From: Rheinheimera nanhaiensis E407-8
Lineage (GTDB): Bacteria > Pseudomonadota > Gammaproteobacteria > Enterobacterales > Alteromonadaceae
Direction of reading: 5' to 3'
Assembly: GCF_000296695.1 (NCBI RefSeq)
Contig: NZ_BAFK01000013.1
Location: 62,001-126,000, forward strand
DNA length: 64,000 nt
Positions 34,612-44,084 of this stretch are shown piece by piece. The notes beneath the pieces are model-generated. The model saw only the letters and a program-made list of their open reading frames with translations, searched no databases and was not told the origin of the DNA. Made by a program: the position numbers and the translations under genes. Numbering within the stretch: position 1 is the stretch's first letter; each line of letters begins with the position of its first letter.

Positions 34612-36654
34612 TTAAGGGTAATGTTGCCGCCGCTGCTGCATGCGGCGGTATAACATAAACCCCAACAGCACCAGTGCCAGTACCGCCAGTAAAATAAGCG
34701 ACTGAAACTGGTGCCAGTAAGGGTCACAAGACAAAATCAGCAGCAAGCCGATAGCAAACACCAAAGGCGCACCGTACAGCAGCAGCGGATGCTCCAGATA
34801 GCGCTGCAGCGGGTAATACAACAAGGTGGCCAGCAGATACAGGCTGACTACGGCGATTAACAGCGATGCCAGTACCAACCGCCAGAACCAGCGTTTTGGG
34901 CACACGCGGTCGCAAACTTGTTGCACCAGCTGCTGATACTGATAGGCCGGCGCTACAGTAAACGCTTTACTAACCACCTGATATTGGCCGGCGCTTAGCG
35001 GTAACGCCCAAAACGCCGCGCCACTGAAGTTCCAGTTGGCGTACGTCAGATCATTGGCTAAATCCTGCAAGCTAAGCTGGCCGCTTTGCTCCAGTGGCAG
35101 TATCTCAAACAGCGGCAGAATTTTTTCCAGCAGCATGGTCGCAGCGTCGGCGCTGGGCATGGTATCAATAGCGGTTTTTAGTGACTTCATTTGCCGGCGA
35201 AACGGATAAGCAGACTGCGCCTTATCCGGCGCGGCTAACTGCGGTGCCAGCTGCTGAGCGCTCTGCTGTGCTGCCATCACGTCAGCGTCAAACCGTACCA
35301 GCAGTAAATTGACCAGCGGCGCCAGGGTGACCAGCTTGTCCGGTGCGTAAATAGTGTCACTGCGGTATTTTTCGGCCTGCATGGCCTGATAAGCCGGCAA
35401 CGCCGCTGTTAACACCGCACTGGCCGGCACTTTTACATTAATAAAGTACTTGTCGGTGTTGGCGGCCTCGGCGGCCAGGTTAAGGTCGGCCCTTAACTGG
35501 CGTAAAAAGCTGATAAAGTTAAGCTGTTCAGCCTGGGTCAGGTTGGCTAAATTCAAATCGAACGTCACACCATCGGCCAGCGTACGTCTGGCGCTCAGGC
35601 CAAAGCTAAGCCAGGGTTGCAGGGTATTTAGCGCAAAACCCTCCAGCGGTGTGGTCAGCTGTGTAACCAGTTCGTGGCGTAAATTATCCAGCGCCAGCGG
35701 CTGATAACTGATGCTGTCAAAACCACTTACCACCAGATCCAGGTAGGTATTATGCGCCTGTGCCAGATTAATAAAGCCATTAAAGTGACGGCTGTTTTGC
35801 CAGTTTGGCGGCGCCAGCAGCTTATTGTCTTTACCCAGCACAAAACCAAACAGGCCAATACGGTTAAAGCTGGCAAAGGCAATTTGCGTGGTTTGTGTTT
35901 GCCAGTACGGCACCAGGCCATAGCTGAAATTGGTAAAGCGCTCTTGCTTAACGATTTGCGCTGCACAGCCGCACTCAGCGCTGGCCTGCCATTGCAGCGG
36001 CTGCGCCGACCCGGGCTGCCACTTTCCGGCTTTAAAGCCATTATCGAACACCAGTTGGCGTAAACGGCTTTGCTCTGCCGCTGTTACAGGCACCTCTGCC
36101 GTTGCGCCGGCAAAGCCGATACTATCAAGCGCCACGCCAAACATCGCCTCAGTATGAAAGATCTGCCCGGCTAACGGTGCCAACTGTAGCAACTGCGCCT
36201 CGGGCAAGCTGGCCACTTCGGGCAGTTGCTGCCACTGCGCCAGCCCGCTGTCGCTGATGCCATACATAATGGCTGGCGATGCAGTAACAGCGCTGTGCTC
36301 TGTTTGAGTTTGAGTTTGGGTTTGGGTTTGGGTATCGCCCTCTGCTATGTCAGAGGGCGCCGGCTGGGCACTGATTAATAACGCCAGATAATCGGCTGAT
36401 GGCCGTTTTATTGGCCGCAGTAACGGCTGCAGTGTATTAATCAGCTGATAGCGTTCAGTGAAGAGCTGGCCTTGCAGCGCGGCTACCGCATCAATAATGG
36501 CCTGGCGCTGTGCCAGCGTCGCCAGATCGGCCTCTGTCAGCTGATAATAGCCGCTTACCGTAACGCGGTCTGGCGCTGGCGCCGCAGCAGCGGCTGGCAA
36601 TAACAGCAGCATCACACTGATAACGCGCAGCCAGCGGCCGGTAAATGCTGTCAT
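34612..36654 (-). CDS. Exported GH18-like membrane protein of the eCIS locus
   Basis: 680 aa. Signal peptide (VISVMLLLLPAAAAA), a Thr-Gln dipeptide repeat at ~107-118, a TIM-barrel-like region (~240-480) and two or three membrane helices at the C-terminus (~595-675). The barrel shows a family 18 glycosidase pattern: PYWQTQTTQIAFASF, LDLVVSGFD and DGVTFDLN (361-368) followed by FISFLRQLRADL. The DxxDxDxE motif has Asn where the catalytic Glu should be. If the assignment holds, it would bind rather than cut glycan. It overlaps the ATPase gene by 4 bp, so it belongs to the operon. Confidence 0.5.
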   Translation of the reverse strand: MTAFTGRWLRVISVMLLLLPAAAAAPAPDRVTVSGYYQLTEADLATLAQRQAIIDAVAALQGQLFTERYQLINTLQPLLRPIKRPSADYLALLISAQPAPSDIAEGDTQTQTQTQTQTEHSAVTASPAIMYGISDSGLAQWQQLPEVASLPEAQLLQLAPLAGQIFHTEAMFGVALDSIGFAGATAEVPVTAAEQSRLRQLVFDNGFKAGKWQPGSAQPLQWQASAECGCAAQIVKQERFTNFSYGLVPYWQTQTTQIAFASFNRIGLFGFVLGKDNKLLAPPNWQNSRHFNGFINLAQAHNTYLDLVVSGFDSISYQPLALDNLRHELVTQLTTPLEGFALNTLQPWLSFGLSARRTLADGVTFDLNLANLTQAEQLNFISFLRQLRADLNLAAEAANTDKYFINVKVPASAVLTAALPAYQAMQAEKYRSDTIYAPDKLVTLAPLVNLLLVRFDADVMAAQQSAQQLAPQLAAPDKAQSAYPFRRQMKSLKTAIDTMPSADAATMLLEKILPLFEILPLEQSGQLSLQDLANDLTYANWNFSGAAFWALPLSAGQYQVVSKAFTVAPAYQYQQLVQQVCDRVCPKRWFWRLVLASLLIAVVSLYLLATLLYYPLQRYLEHPLLLYGAPLVFAIGLLLILSCDPYWHQFQSLILLAVLALVLLGFMLYRRMQQRRQHYP

Positions 36655-38021
36655 ACCATCATTCCTTCTTTGCGCCGCTCGCGGCTGATGCCCTGTAGCA
36701 GATCATCCTGTCGCAGCGCGTTATCGCCACGTAATAAGGTCGCGATAGCGGCATAACGCACCACATTGGTCATAGCACCGCCTGACAGTTCAAACTCATG
36801 CGCCAGATACACCAGATCAACATCGGCTGCCAGCGCCACGCCACTGCCTAAAATGCGCTGCCACAGCTGCAAGCGCTCTGATACGTCGGGCAGCGGAAAG
36901 TACAGCATGGCCTGAAAACGCCGGGCAAAGGCTTCATCTATATTGGCTTTCAGATTTGACGCCAACAGCACCACGCCGGGGAAGTCTTCAATGCGCTGTA
37001 GCAGGTAGGACACCTGCTGGTTGGCGTAGCGATCGTTACTGTTACTGGTTTGGCTGCGTTTTCCAAATAAAGCATCGGCTTCGTCGAAAAATAAAATCCA
37101 GTGCCGCGCCTGTGCCTGGTCGAACACCGCCGCCAGGTTTTTTTCGGTTTCGCCAATGTATTTGGACACCACCGCCGACAGATCTATGCGATAGACATCG
37201 GCACCGGTTTGCTGGCCAATTAAGGTGGCGGTCAGGGTTTTGCCGGTGCCGGGCGGGCCGTAAAACAGCGCCCGGTAACCGGGTTTAATGCTGCGGCTTA
37301 GTTGCCACTGCTGCATCAGCGTGTGCTGGTGCTCAAGCCAGCCGGTGATATGGGCAATTTCTGCCATTAACGCCCCCGGCAGCACTAAATCCTGCCAGCC
37401 CAGCGGCGTGGTTAACAGCCGCGCCGGAAAATAACTGTTGTAGTCCGGCTTTTGCCGGGTGCCGCTGATAAACAGCTGCAAATACTCGGCACTGACGCAC
37501 AGCCTGGCGCTTAAAAACGGCTCATCGGCACTGTCGTGCTGCAGCTGAATAATGTTGTCGCGCCGCAGCGGCTGCTCTGGCTGTAGCAACTGCATTACGT
37601 CTAAGCGCAGTGCCAGATCGGCCCCCGCCAGCAAAAAGGCCGCCGTTTCAGCACTGGGTAAAAAGCCACTGTGCTGCTTGGTTAGCGCGCCGCCAAACTC
37701 GGTAAAGCTGCGGCCCAGATTGTCATTGCGGACAAAAAAACTGTCCAGCAGCTGTGGCTGCAGATGCGGTGCCAGCGCCAGCAGCAGCAGTAAGCGCTCA
37801 TTAGCACTAAGCTGGCGTTGGCAGACAAAACTGGCATAGCTGCCTTGCGACGGTTGCAGCGCCGGCGGCGGTGCCTGGCGCAGTAGATCCAGCGCTTGTT
37901 GCTGAAAATAGCTGTGTAGCCGCAATTCAATACATTGTGCCAGCCAGTTCAGCTCGCGCTGTAAGCACTGGGCGTTGCTCTGTGTGGTTGCTGCCGTAAG
38001 CTTAGCCGCGCCAGTGAACAT
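36651..38021 (-). CDS. AAA+ ATPase of the contractile injection system (Afp15/Pvc15-like)
   Basis: 456 aa. Winged N-terminal region of unknown structure, then an AAA+ module: Walker A YGPPGTGKT (254-262), Walker B ILFFDEADALFG (309-320), sensor VVLLASNLKANIDEAFARRF with arginine fingers. A single such ATPase is a constant member of eCIS loci, where it is thought to help assembly or cargo handling. It overlaps the tape-measure gene upstream by 20 bp and the downstream gene by 4 bp. Confidence 0.9.
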   Translation of the reverse strand: MFTGAAKLTAATTQSNAQCLQRELNWLAQCIELRLHSYFQQQALDLLRQAPPPALQPSQGSYASFVCQRQLSANERLLLLLALAPHLQPQLLDSFFVRNDNLGRSFTEFGGALTKQHSGFLPSAETAAFLLAGADLALRLDVMQLLQPEQPLRRDNIIQLQHDSADEPFLSARLCVSAEYLQLFISGTRQKPDYNSYFPARLLTTPLGWQDLVLPGALMAEIAHITGWLEHQHTLMQQWQLSRSIKPGYRALFYGPPGTGKTLTATLIGQQTGADVYRIDLSAVVSKYIGETEKNLAAVFDQAQARHWILFFDEADALFGKRSQTSNSNDRYANQQVSYLLQRIEDFPGVVLLASNLKANIDEAFARRFQAMLYFPLPDVSERLQLWQRILGSGVALAADVDLVYLAHEFELSGGAMTNVVRYAAIATLLRGDNALRQDDLLQGISRERRKEGMMV

Positions 38022-40890
38022 ACAGCTCTCCTTGCATCCAGTGATAGCGGATCAGTGAAAACGACCAGGGCAGGCCATCCAGTAACATGTCATAGGGCCC
38101 GCTTTGCAGCTGTAGCTGCCAGCCGGTGCCATTACCCAGCTGACACAGGCTGCCACTGCGCTGTAAGAAGCACTCGCGTAGTGTACTGACCGAGCTGCTC
38201 GCCAGTTTGGGCCACTGCGCAATAATACCGCAGAGTAAACTGTCGGCCAGTTCACAAGCGCTATCGCGTAATTGCAGATCCAAACCGCCTGGGCAGGGTG
38301 GCTCACAGCCATTTAGTAGCATCGACAGGCGCCACTGCTGCCAATAATCCTGTGGCGCAGCAGCTGTGTCACCGCTGGCCATATAGTGCAGCAGCGCACA
38401 GGCCTGCCAGGCCTGTTGCACGCTGGCAAAACGCTGTCCCTGCAGATAGCCAAGCCGCTGCCATAACAGCGGTAAGTAAGGTGCCGCCAGCACCAGGCCA
38501 GCGTTAATCACCGGCTGCCAGCTTAGCGCGCTGTCTGTGTCTTGCTGTGTCGCCTGTGCCTGTTCAGGCTGCGCTGCCGCCTGGCGGGCCAGCAGCGGAT
38601 TTGGCTGTTGCGCCGCCTTTGCCTCTGCCGTCACCGCAGTACCGCTGTGCTGCTCTGCCTTAGCCACAGGAGTTAAGGGTTGTGGTACTAAAACAGAACT
38701 GTGGCAGGGTACGGCGGCCTGCCCGGCTGCTGCGTTGGCGCCGGCCAACTGCAATAACTGGCGCAGTTGGCGCAGCAGCACCTGACGGGCTAACAGCGGT
38801 GGCTGTTTTGCCAGTTGGCATTGCAATGTGCGGTAAAATGCGATGCGGCTATCCGGCGCCAGCGCCTGTGCCAGTTGCTGCAATAACGCGCTGGCCAGCA
38901 AGCTGGCGCCAGCGTTGCCAGCCGATAGCGGCTCAGCATTTGCTGCGCCCTCGCCCTGTGGCTCTGCTGCAGTTGGCACGCTTTCAGCCAGCGGCGGGCG
39001 CGCCGCGCCGGTTTTCGCTGCTGATGCTGAGCCGGGCACTGGCAAGCTATAGCGCTCACACAGCTGCTGGCAAATTGCCTGCGCCCGGCTGTGCGCCTGC
39101 GGCGGCAGTGCCGCCAGTAACAGCGGTATCATCTGTAATAGCAGCGGCTGCGTCTGCTTAACCGGCAAGTGTTGCTGTGGCCTTTTGCTCAGTAGCGACA
39201 CGTTGTGCACCGCCGCCAGCGGCCGCTGCTGTAGCGGCAACGGCTGTATTGGGCTGGTCCAGGGCGAGCTGACCGCCAGTTGCCAGTGTATTTGCTGCCA
39301 CAACCGCGCCAGCGGGCCGGCCTGGCCTTGCTGTCGCGCCGCTGCAGACGCAGCGCTGGTGCTATCACCCTGTAACTGCAAGGCCAGCTGCTGCAAAATG
39401 CGCCGTGCCGCTAAAGCGCCGCTTTTTGCCCTTAGCCACAGATGCAACTGCTGAAGTAAAATCTCCAGCGTCAGCGGCTGACGCTGCAGCGCCGCCTGCA
39501 GCAAAGGCTGCCAGCAGGCCCGGTGTAACAGCGGTAACGGTAAGCTGATGGCCGACAAGGCATGCTGCAGCAGGCTGATATAAGGCGTCATTGCCGCGAC
39601 ACTGGCCGCCTGCAACTGCTGAAACAAACGCTGCAGCAATTGCGGCTGGGTGTAATCCACCAGCACCGGCAATAAGCCGTCACGCTGCAGCTGCAGCCGC
39701 ATACTGTCCAGCCACAGGCTGGAGTTTTGCTGCAACAGCAGTTGCAACTGCACATTCAGCTGGCGCTGCTGTGCCACACTCAGCCGCTGCTGGCGCAGCA
39801 GCGCCAGCAACTGTTGCCAGTAACGCGCCGGGCCCGGCACAACGTGCTGCAGCTTAGTGCTGCGACCCAGCGGGCCTTGCCAGGTGGTAACCGTCGCCGC
39901 TGCGCGCTGGCGCGCTACCGGCGGTAGTTGCGACAGCGGCAAGGCTAAGCGCTGACAGGCATAAGCCGGCGCTGGCCCCCTGTGCTGTGCTGTCGCGGGC
40001 TGCCGCTGCTGTGGCGTACTGTCCGGTAGCAATGGCAGCAACAACGCTGTTAGTTGCAATAATAATGGGCTTTGCGCGGCAAAATAACGCTGGCTGTCGG
40101 CCAGGGTTTGCAGCATATGCTGCACTAACTGCTGCAAGGAGATATTGTCGTGTGCCGCCATGCGCTGTAGCAAATAATGCAGATAACTTTGCCGGTTAAA
40201 GCGGCTGCCACGGTCAACCAGCAGGTAACTGAGGCTTAACTGCCACAAATGCCGTTGGCGCTGGCGCAGTGCCGGCGCCGCTAACAGGCGTTCACTGTGC
40301 CGCAGCTGTGGCGAAATAGGCACCGCTGCGGTAAATAGCTGTGGCTGCGCCATCAGTTGCAGGATAAAACGCTGCTCGCCAGGTGCCAGCAATTGCACCA
40401 GCTGTGCCAGCATCTGGCTGCTTAAACCAAAGGCCAGCTGGCTGCACAGATCGCCCTGCGCCGCCAGCTGACGTAAGATGGCTACCAATTCAGCGGCATA
40501 CTTCAGGTACAGCGGCCACTGCGCCAGCAAGGCCTGACTGTCGGCGGCAGTTAACGCGCGGATAAGCTCGTGGTGCATACTAGCGCTTAACCCCGGCGCC
40601 TGCCGGCTGTCTGCTGCTGCACCGGGTAGCAGCAACCACAACTGAGTGCGTAGCGCCTGGCGAAAACTCTGCTGCAGCAGGTAGCGATCGGCCGGCAGAC
40701 ACAGCGGCGGCAATTGCAGACTGATCTCGGCCAGCTGTACCTGCTGTGGCAGATCAAACTCGTCCAATACCTGCTGTGCCACCGGCAGCAGCTCATGCTG
40801 TAACAAGTGCTCGGCGCTGGCATTAAACCACTGTGCCCGGTTAAGGGTGCTGCAGTTAAAATCCAGTTCAATTTCAGTCAGCCGGTGCAT
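38002..40890 (-). CDS. Contractile injection system tape-measure protein (CIS_TMP/Afp14-like)
   Basis: 962 aa, very rich in Gln and Leu, mostly helical. The N-terminus HRLTEIELDFNCSTLNRAQWFNASAEHLLQHELLPVAQQVLDEF and the C-terminal half (PLLWQRLGYLQGQRFASVQQAWQACALLHYMASG, then ending PWSFSLIRYHWMQGELYVHW) are typical of proteins annotated as eCIS tape measure. These set tube length. The open frame begins at 40953, but MHRLTEIELDF at 40890 is the natural start, overlapping the upstream gene by 17 bp. Confidence 0.8.
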   Translation of the reverse strand: MHRLTEIELDFNCSTLNRAQWFNASAEHLLQHELLPVAQQVLDEFDLPQQVQLAEISLQLPPLCLPADRYLLQQSFRQALRTQLWLLLPGAAADSRQAPGLSASMHHELIRALTAADSQALLAQWPLYLKYAAELVAILRQLAAQGDLCSQLAFGLSSQMLAQLVQLLAPGEQRFILQLMAQPQLFTAAVPISPQLRHSERLLAAPALRQRQRHLWQLSLSYLLVDRGSRFNRQSYLHYLLQRMAAHDNISLQQLVQHMLQTLADSQRYFAAQSPLLLQLTALLLPLLPDSTPQQRQPATAQHRGPAPAYACQRLALPLSQLPPVARQRAAATVTTWQGPLGRSTKLQHVVPGPARYWQQLLALLRQQRLSVAQQRQLNVQLQLLLQQNSSLWLDSMRLQLQRDGLLPVLVDYTQPQLLQRLFQQLQAASVAAMTPYISLLQHALSAISLPLPLLHRACWQPLLQAALQRQPLTLEILLQQLHLWLRAKSGALAARRILQQLALQLQGDSTSAASAAARQQGQAGPLARLWQQIHWQLAVSSPWTSPIQPLPLQQRPLAAVHNVSLLSKRPQQHLPVKQTQPLLLQMIPLLLAALPPQAHSRAQAICQQLCERYSLPVPGSASAAKTGAARPPLAESVPTAAEPQGEGAANAEPLSAGNAGASLLASALLQQLAQALAPDSRIAFYRTLQCQLAKQPPLLARQVLLRQLRQLLQLAGANAAAGQAAVPCHSSVLVPQPLTPVAKAEQHSGTAVTAEAKAAQQPNPLLARQAAAQPEQAQATQQDTDSALSWQPVINAGLVLAAPYLPLLWQRLGYLQGQRFASVQQAWQACALLHYMASGDTAAAPQDYWQQWRLSMLLNGCEPPCPGGLDLQLRDSACELADSLLCGIIAQWPKLASSSVSTLRECFLQRSGSLCQLGNGTGWQLQLQSGPYDMLLDGLPWSFSLIRYHWMQGELYVHWRG

Positions 40891-43261
40891 CGCCGCCCTC
40901 CAGCCCGGCTGCTTTGCGCAGCGCATACAGGTACTGCACCAGCGCAGTGGCACTGTCTTGCAGTGGCTGCCCGGCTTTTACCGCACTGCGCCAGTACTTA
41001 AACAGCCGTTCAAAGCGGTGCATGCGCTCAAAGCTGATAAACAGCACCTGACAGTTTAAATGCGCCGGACAATTTAGCTGCACGCTTTCTGCCACCAGCC
41101 GCTGAAAGCCGGGATCGGCAAAGCGGGCGGTCCAGTTTGGACACAGTACCGTCAGTTGGCCATTATAAAATGCCTCCGGCACCCTGGCCCGGCTTTTTGC
41201 CGCCAGCAATAACAGATGCTCAATCACATGCAGCCCCTCGGACTGATAACTGAGCTGGCATAAAAACCGGCTTAAACAATTGGCCAGAATAACGGCCCCG
41301 CGGTATTGGCGAAAACTGCCACATAGCCACCATTCATCGTGCTGACTGTGCGCCACCTTAAGCAATAGCTGGTAATCCTGCCCCTGTTGGCTGATGCGGT
41401 AATGGCTGAGGTTAATACCGCTTTGCAGCAGTTGCTGCGGCACGATGTCGCCCTGCAAACAGACCGCAGCGGCCAGCCGGCGCCGTGCACGGCGGCTGTC
41501 TGGCGCAAAAGGTAAACGAATGGCCGGTACCGGCTGCAGCAGCCCGTCGGCGCGGGTTTCGTCCAGGTACAGGCTTTGCAACTGCCGTTTACTGCTAAGC
41601 CGCAGTTTATAGCGCAACACGGCGGTGGTCAGCGACTGGGCGGTCTGGCCTAAATCCAGCAGCAGCGCCTGCTTTTGCACAAAGCCGCCAATGGCATCGC
41701 GCCACAGCGAGGCATAATGATCCGGTGCCGCCACCCTGTCGCGTGTCATCACCACTATCTGCTTCAGGTAGCGCACTTTTTGCTGCAACCGGCGTACCGC
41801 GCCGCTGTGCGCACTGTGATAATAGTCATAATGCTGCAGGCTGTGCTGGTTCAGGCTTTCACCATAAAGTGCCAGCAGGTAGTCCAGCAGCCGGTGTTTA
41901 CGCGCCAGCACATTGTCAAACTGCTGATAAACCGCCGTTAGCTGCGCGGCCATATCTTCAGCATAAAGCCGGTTGATGCCGCTGAGCTGGCTGTCGTTAA
42001 GTAGCTGAAAGTAATAACTCTGGTTAAGATTATCTGGCGAGTACAGCGCCGGTAACTGCTGTAACTGGGCCAGAAAATTGGCCAGCAGTTGTTCAAACAG
42101 TAACAAATAGCCTTTTAGCTGCCACTGCGCATTGTGTAACTGGGCCGGATTTTGCTGTAGCCCATAGTTAACCGGTAATAGCTGCTGCAAAGTGTGATAT
42201 TGCGCCAGGGGCCGGTAACGCCCCTGTGGTAGCGGACAGAGCCGGTCGGGCTCCAGCTGCCAGCGGCTGTGCTGATGAAAGATCTTTTGCTGATAGCGCT
42301 GCGCCACTGCCGCTGGCTCGACACTGACCTGTTTATCGCCCAGATACAGGCTTATCGCGTTGCCACTGCCAGACTCTGGCAGCACCAGGCGGTACAGTGC
42401 CAACCCCTGCTGTAATGGCAGGCTGTCGTAATACAGCTGATTATCGCAGCGCAGCGCAAATTGCAGCAGCTGCTCAACGCCGTCAATACGTTGTAGCGGT
42501 TGAAAAAACGCCTCCAGCTGCACGCTGATTTGCGGTGCACAGTGCACCAATACGCCGCCCGGTGTCAGCGGGCCGGTAAATAGCTGCTCGTAACTTAGCC
42601 CCTGCGCTAACAGCGCGGCATAACTTTGCCGCTCGCTGCTTTGCTGCAATAGCTGCCGGCAGCGGTAGTACAGCTCGGCAACCACCTCGACCGGATCGGC
42701 AGCGGCGTGGATCTGCAGTTTCGCTTCGGGCTGGCACGCCAGTGGCTGTAGCAGCTCAATCTCGCCCAGCTGCTCGCCTAGATTACGCCGGGCGCTGTAA
42801 CAGCGCCGGATAGCGGCCTTAAGCTGCTCTGGCGTCTGGCTGCTGTCTGCGGCAACCGCCACCGCCCGGTACAGCCCGGTCAGCTTATCGGTTAATAAAT
42901 GAATATCCGCCAGCTGGGGCAGGCAATCGAGCAGGTAGCGGCGATAATCCTCCGCGGTGGTCGGCCGGCAGCTGAGAATATGCTGCGGTGCCACCAGGCC
43001 TAAGGCCTGATAATCAATTTCGCCATGCGCCGGGGTTAATAAATCCTCAATGTTAAAATCACAGCGGTACTCCAGCTCAGTTAAGCTAAAACACAGCTGC
43101 TCTAACAGCGTAATGCCCGGATCATGCAGGTTATAGTCGGTCCAGCGCTTAGCGGCCAGCTGCACTATGTCGGCCAGCGCCTGTTGTTTTAACTGATTAA
43201 AGCGGTCGGGCTGCCCGCTTTGGCGCCGCGCCAGCGCCGGCCCGGTGCTGTCAGCGCTCAT
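40874..43261 (-). CDS. eCIS baseplate protein, Afp12-like
   Basis: 795 aa. The N-terminus holds RFNQLKQQALADIVQLAAKRWTDYNLHDPGITLLEQLCFSLTELEYRCDF, a signature of baseplate J-related wedge proteins in eCIS. The rest is all-helix/beta without recognised enzyme motifs. By position (after the J-like and fibre genes, before the tape measure) it is the second large wedge component. Two ATGs compete: 43282 and 43261. AAGGTGG lies 5 nt before the latter, which I prefer; it overlaps the upstream gene by 11 bp. Confidence 0.75.
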   Translation of the reverse strand: MSADSTGPALARRQSGQPDRFNQLKQQALADIVQLAAKRWTDYNLHDPGITLLEQLCFSLTELEYRCDFNIEDLLTPAHGEIDYQALGLVAPQHILSCRPTTAEDYRRYLLDCLPQLADIHLLTDKLTGLYRAVAVAADSSQTPEQLKAAIRRCYSARRNLGEQLGEIELLQPLACQPEAKLQIHAAADPVEVVAELYYRCRQLLQQSSERQSYAALLAQGLSYEQLFTGPLTPGGVLVHCAPQISVQLEAFFQPLQRIDGVEQLLQFALRCDNQLYYDSLPLQQGLALYRLVLPESGSGNAISLYLGDKQVSVEPAAVAQRYQQKIFHQHSRWQLEPDRLCPLPQGRYRPLAQYHTLQQLLPVNYGLQQNPAQLHNAQWQLKGYLLLFEQLLANFLAQLQQLPALYSPDNLNQSYYFQLLNDSQLSGINRLYAEDMAAQLTAVYQQFDNVLARKHRLLDYLLALYGESLNQHSLQHYDYYHSAHSGAVRRLQQKVRYLKQIVVMTRDRVAAPDHYASLWRDAIGGFVQKQALLLDLGQTAQSLTTAVLRYKLRLSSKRQLQSLYLDETRADGLLQPVPAIRLPFAPDSRRARRRLAAAVCLQGDIVPQQLLQSGINLSHYRISQQGQDYQLLLKVAHSQHDEWWLCGSFRQYRGAVILANCLSRFLCQLSYQSEGLHVIEHLLLLAAKSRARVPEAFYNGQLTVLCPNWTARFADPGFQRLVAESVQLNCPAHLNCQVLFISFERMHRFERLFKYWRSAVKAGQPLQDSATALVQYLYALRKAAGLEGGDAPAD

Positions 43262-44084
43262 TGTCGCCACCTTCGTTGCCATTGCCGCCTGTGGCGCCGC
43301 CAGCGCTGAGATCCAGCGCCTGCCAGCACTGGCTCATGCGTTCATCAAACCAAAGCCGGGTTAAAAAGTAGCTGATGCGGATATCGCTGCCTAAATCGGT
43401 GCGCGAGCGCAGTTGCAGGCAGTAGCTGTCATCGGCCAGCGCCTGCCAGCGCAACTGCAATTTGCTACGCCGGTTTAAATAGTACGCCTGCTGCACCCGG
43501 ATGCGTTTTTTCAGGTTGAGAAAATTAAACCACCAGCCGCGCGGGTTAAAGGTGTTCAGTGCGCTGGCTTTAAGCAGCGCATAGTTACCGCTGCCTTTGT
43601 TGCCGGTGCCGGCCATTACATCAAAGGCCTGACAGCCCTGCAGCGGGCCGCTGATATCATGCCACTGGCCATCGGCAGGAATTTGCGCTTTGCCATTTGG
43701 CTGATAACCCCGCTGCCCCTGCAGCGTCAGTACGCCGGCAACATCCAGCGTACTTTGCGGCTCGGTGGTGGCAATACCCACCCGTTGCTGTGGCGTAATG
43801 GTCAGGGTGGCTGCGCCGCTAAGCGGTTTAAACTGCAGTGCATTGCTGTGCTGATCAAAGCGCAGCTGCCACAATGGCTGTTCGCTCAGGTTGTCACGGA
43901 AGAAACTTAACAGCTCGGTATGTTTACCCAGCACGGTGATTTCAAAACCATTGCCGGCCGATTTATCAAAACCGTCCTCCAGCGTATTTAATGACGAGTC
44001 AATCAGATCAGCAAACTCACGCGCCGAAGGCATAGCGCCGTCACGAAAGAAATTTTTCAGCGTATCACGGTTACGTTTAGCCAT
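43251..44084 (-). CDS. Fibre-like protein of the eCIS baseplate (Afp13-type position)
   Basis: 277 aa. The N-terminus (LKNFFRDGAMPSAREFADLIDSSLNTLEDGF) resembles the attachment end of tail-fibre proteins in eCIS and phages. A middle segment VGIATTEPQSTLDVAGVLTLQG is the GIGTxxPxxxLDVxG fibre-repeat signature. The C-terminal ~150 residues (WHDISGPLQGCQAFDVMAGTGNKGSGNYALL...) may be a receptor-binding head. It ends in a Gly/Asn-rich tail. Short for a fibre, so it could be a baseplate spike or adaptor. It overlaps both neighbours. Confidence 0.6.
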   Translation of the reverse strand: MAKRNRDTLKNFFRDGAMPSAREFADLIDSSLNTLEDGFDKSAGNGFEITVLGKHTELLSFFRDNLSEQPLWQLRFDQHSNALQFKPLSGAATLTITPQQRVGIATTEPQSTLDVAGVLTLQGQRGYQPNGKAQIPADGQWHDISGPLQGCQAFDVMAGTGNKGSGNYALLKASALNTFNPRGWWFNFLNLKKRIRVQQAYYLNRRSKLQLRWQALADDSYCLQLRSRTDLGSDIRISYFLTRLWFDERMSQCWQALDLSAGGATGGNGNEGGDNER

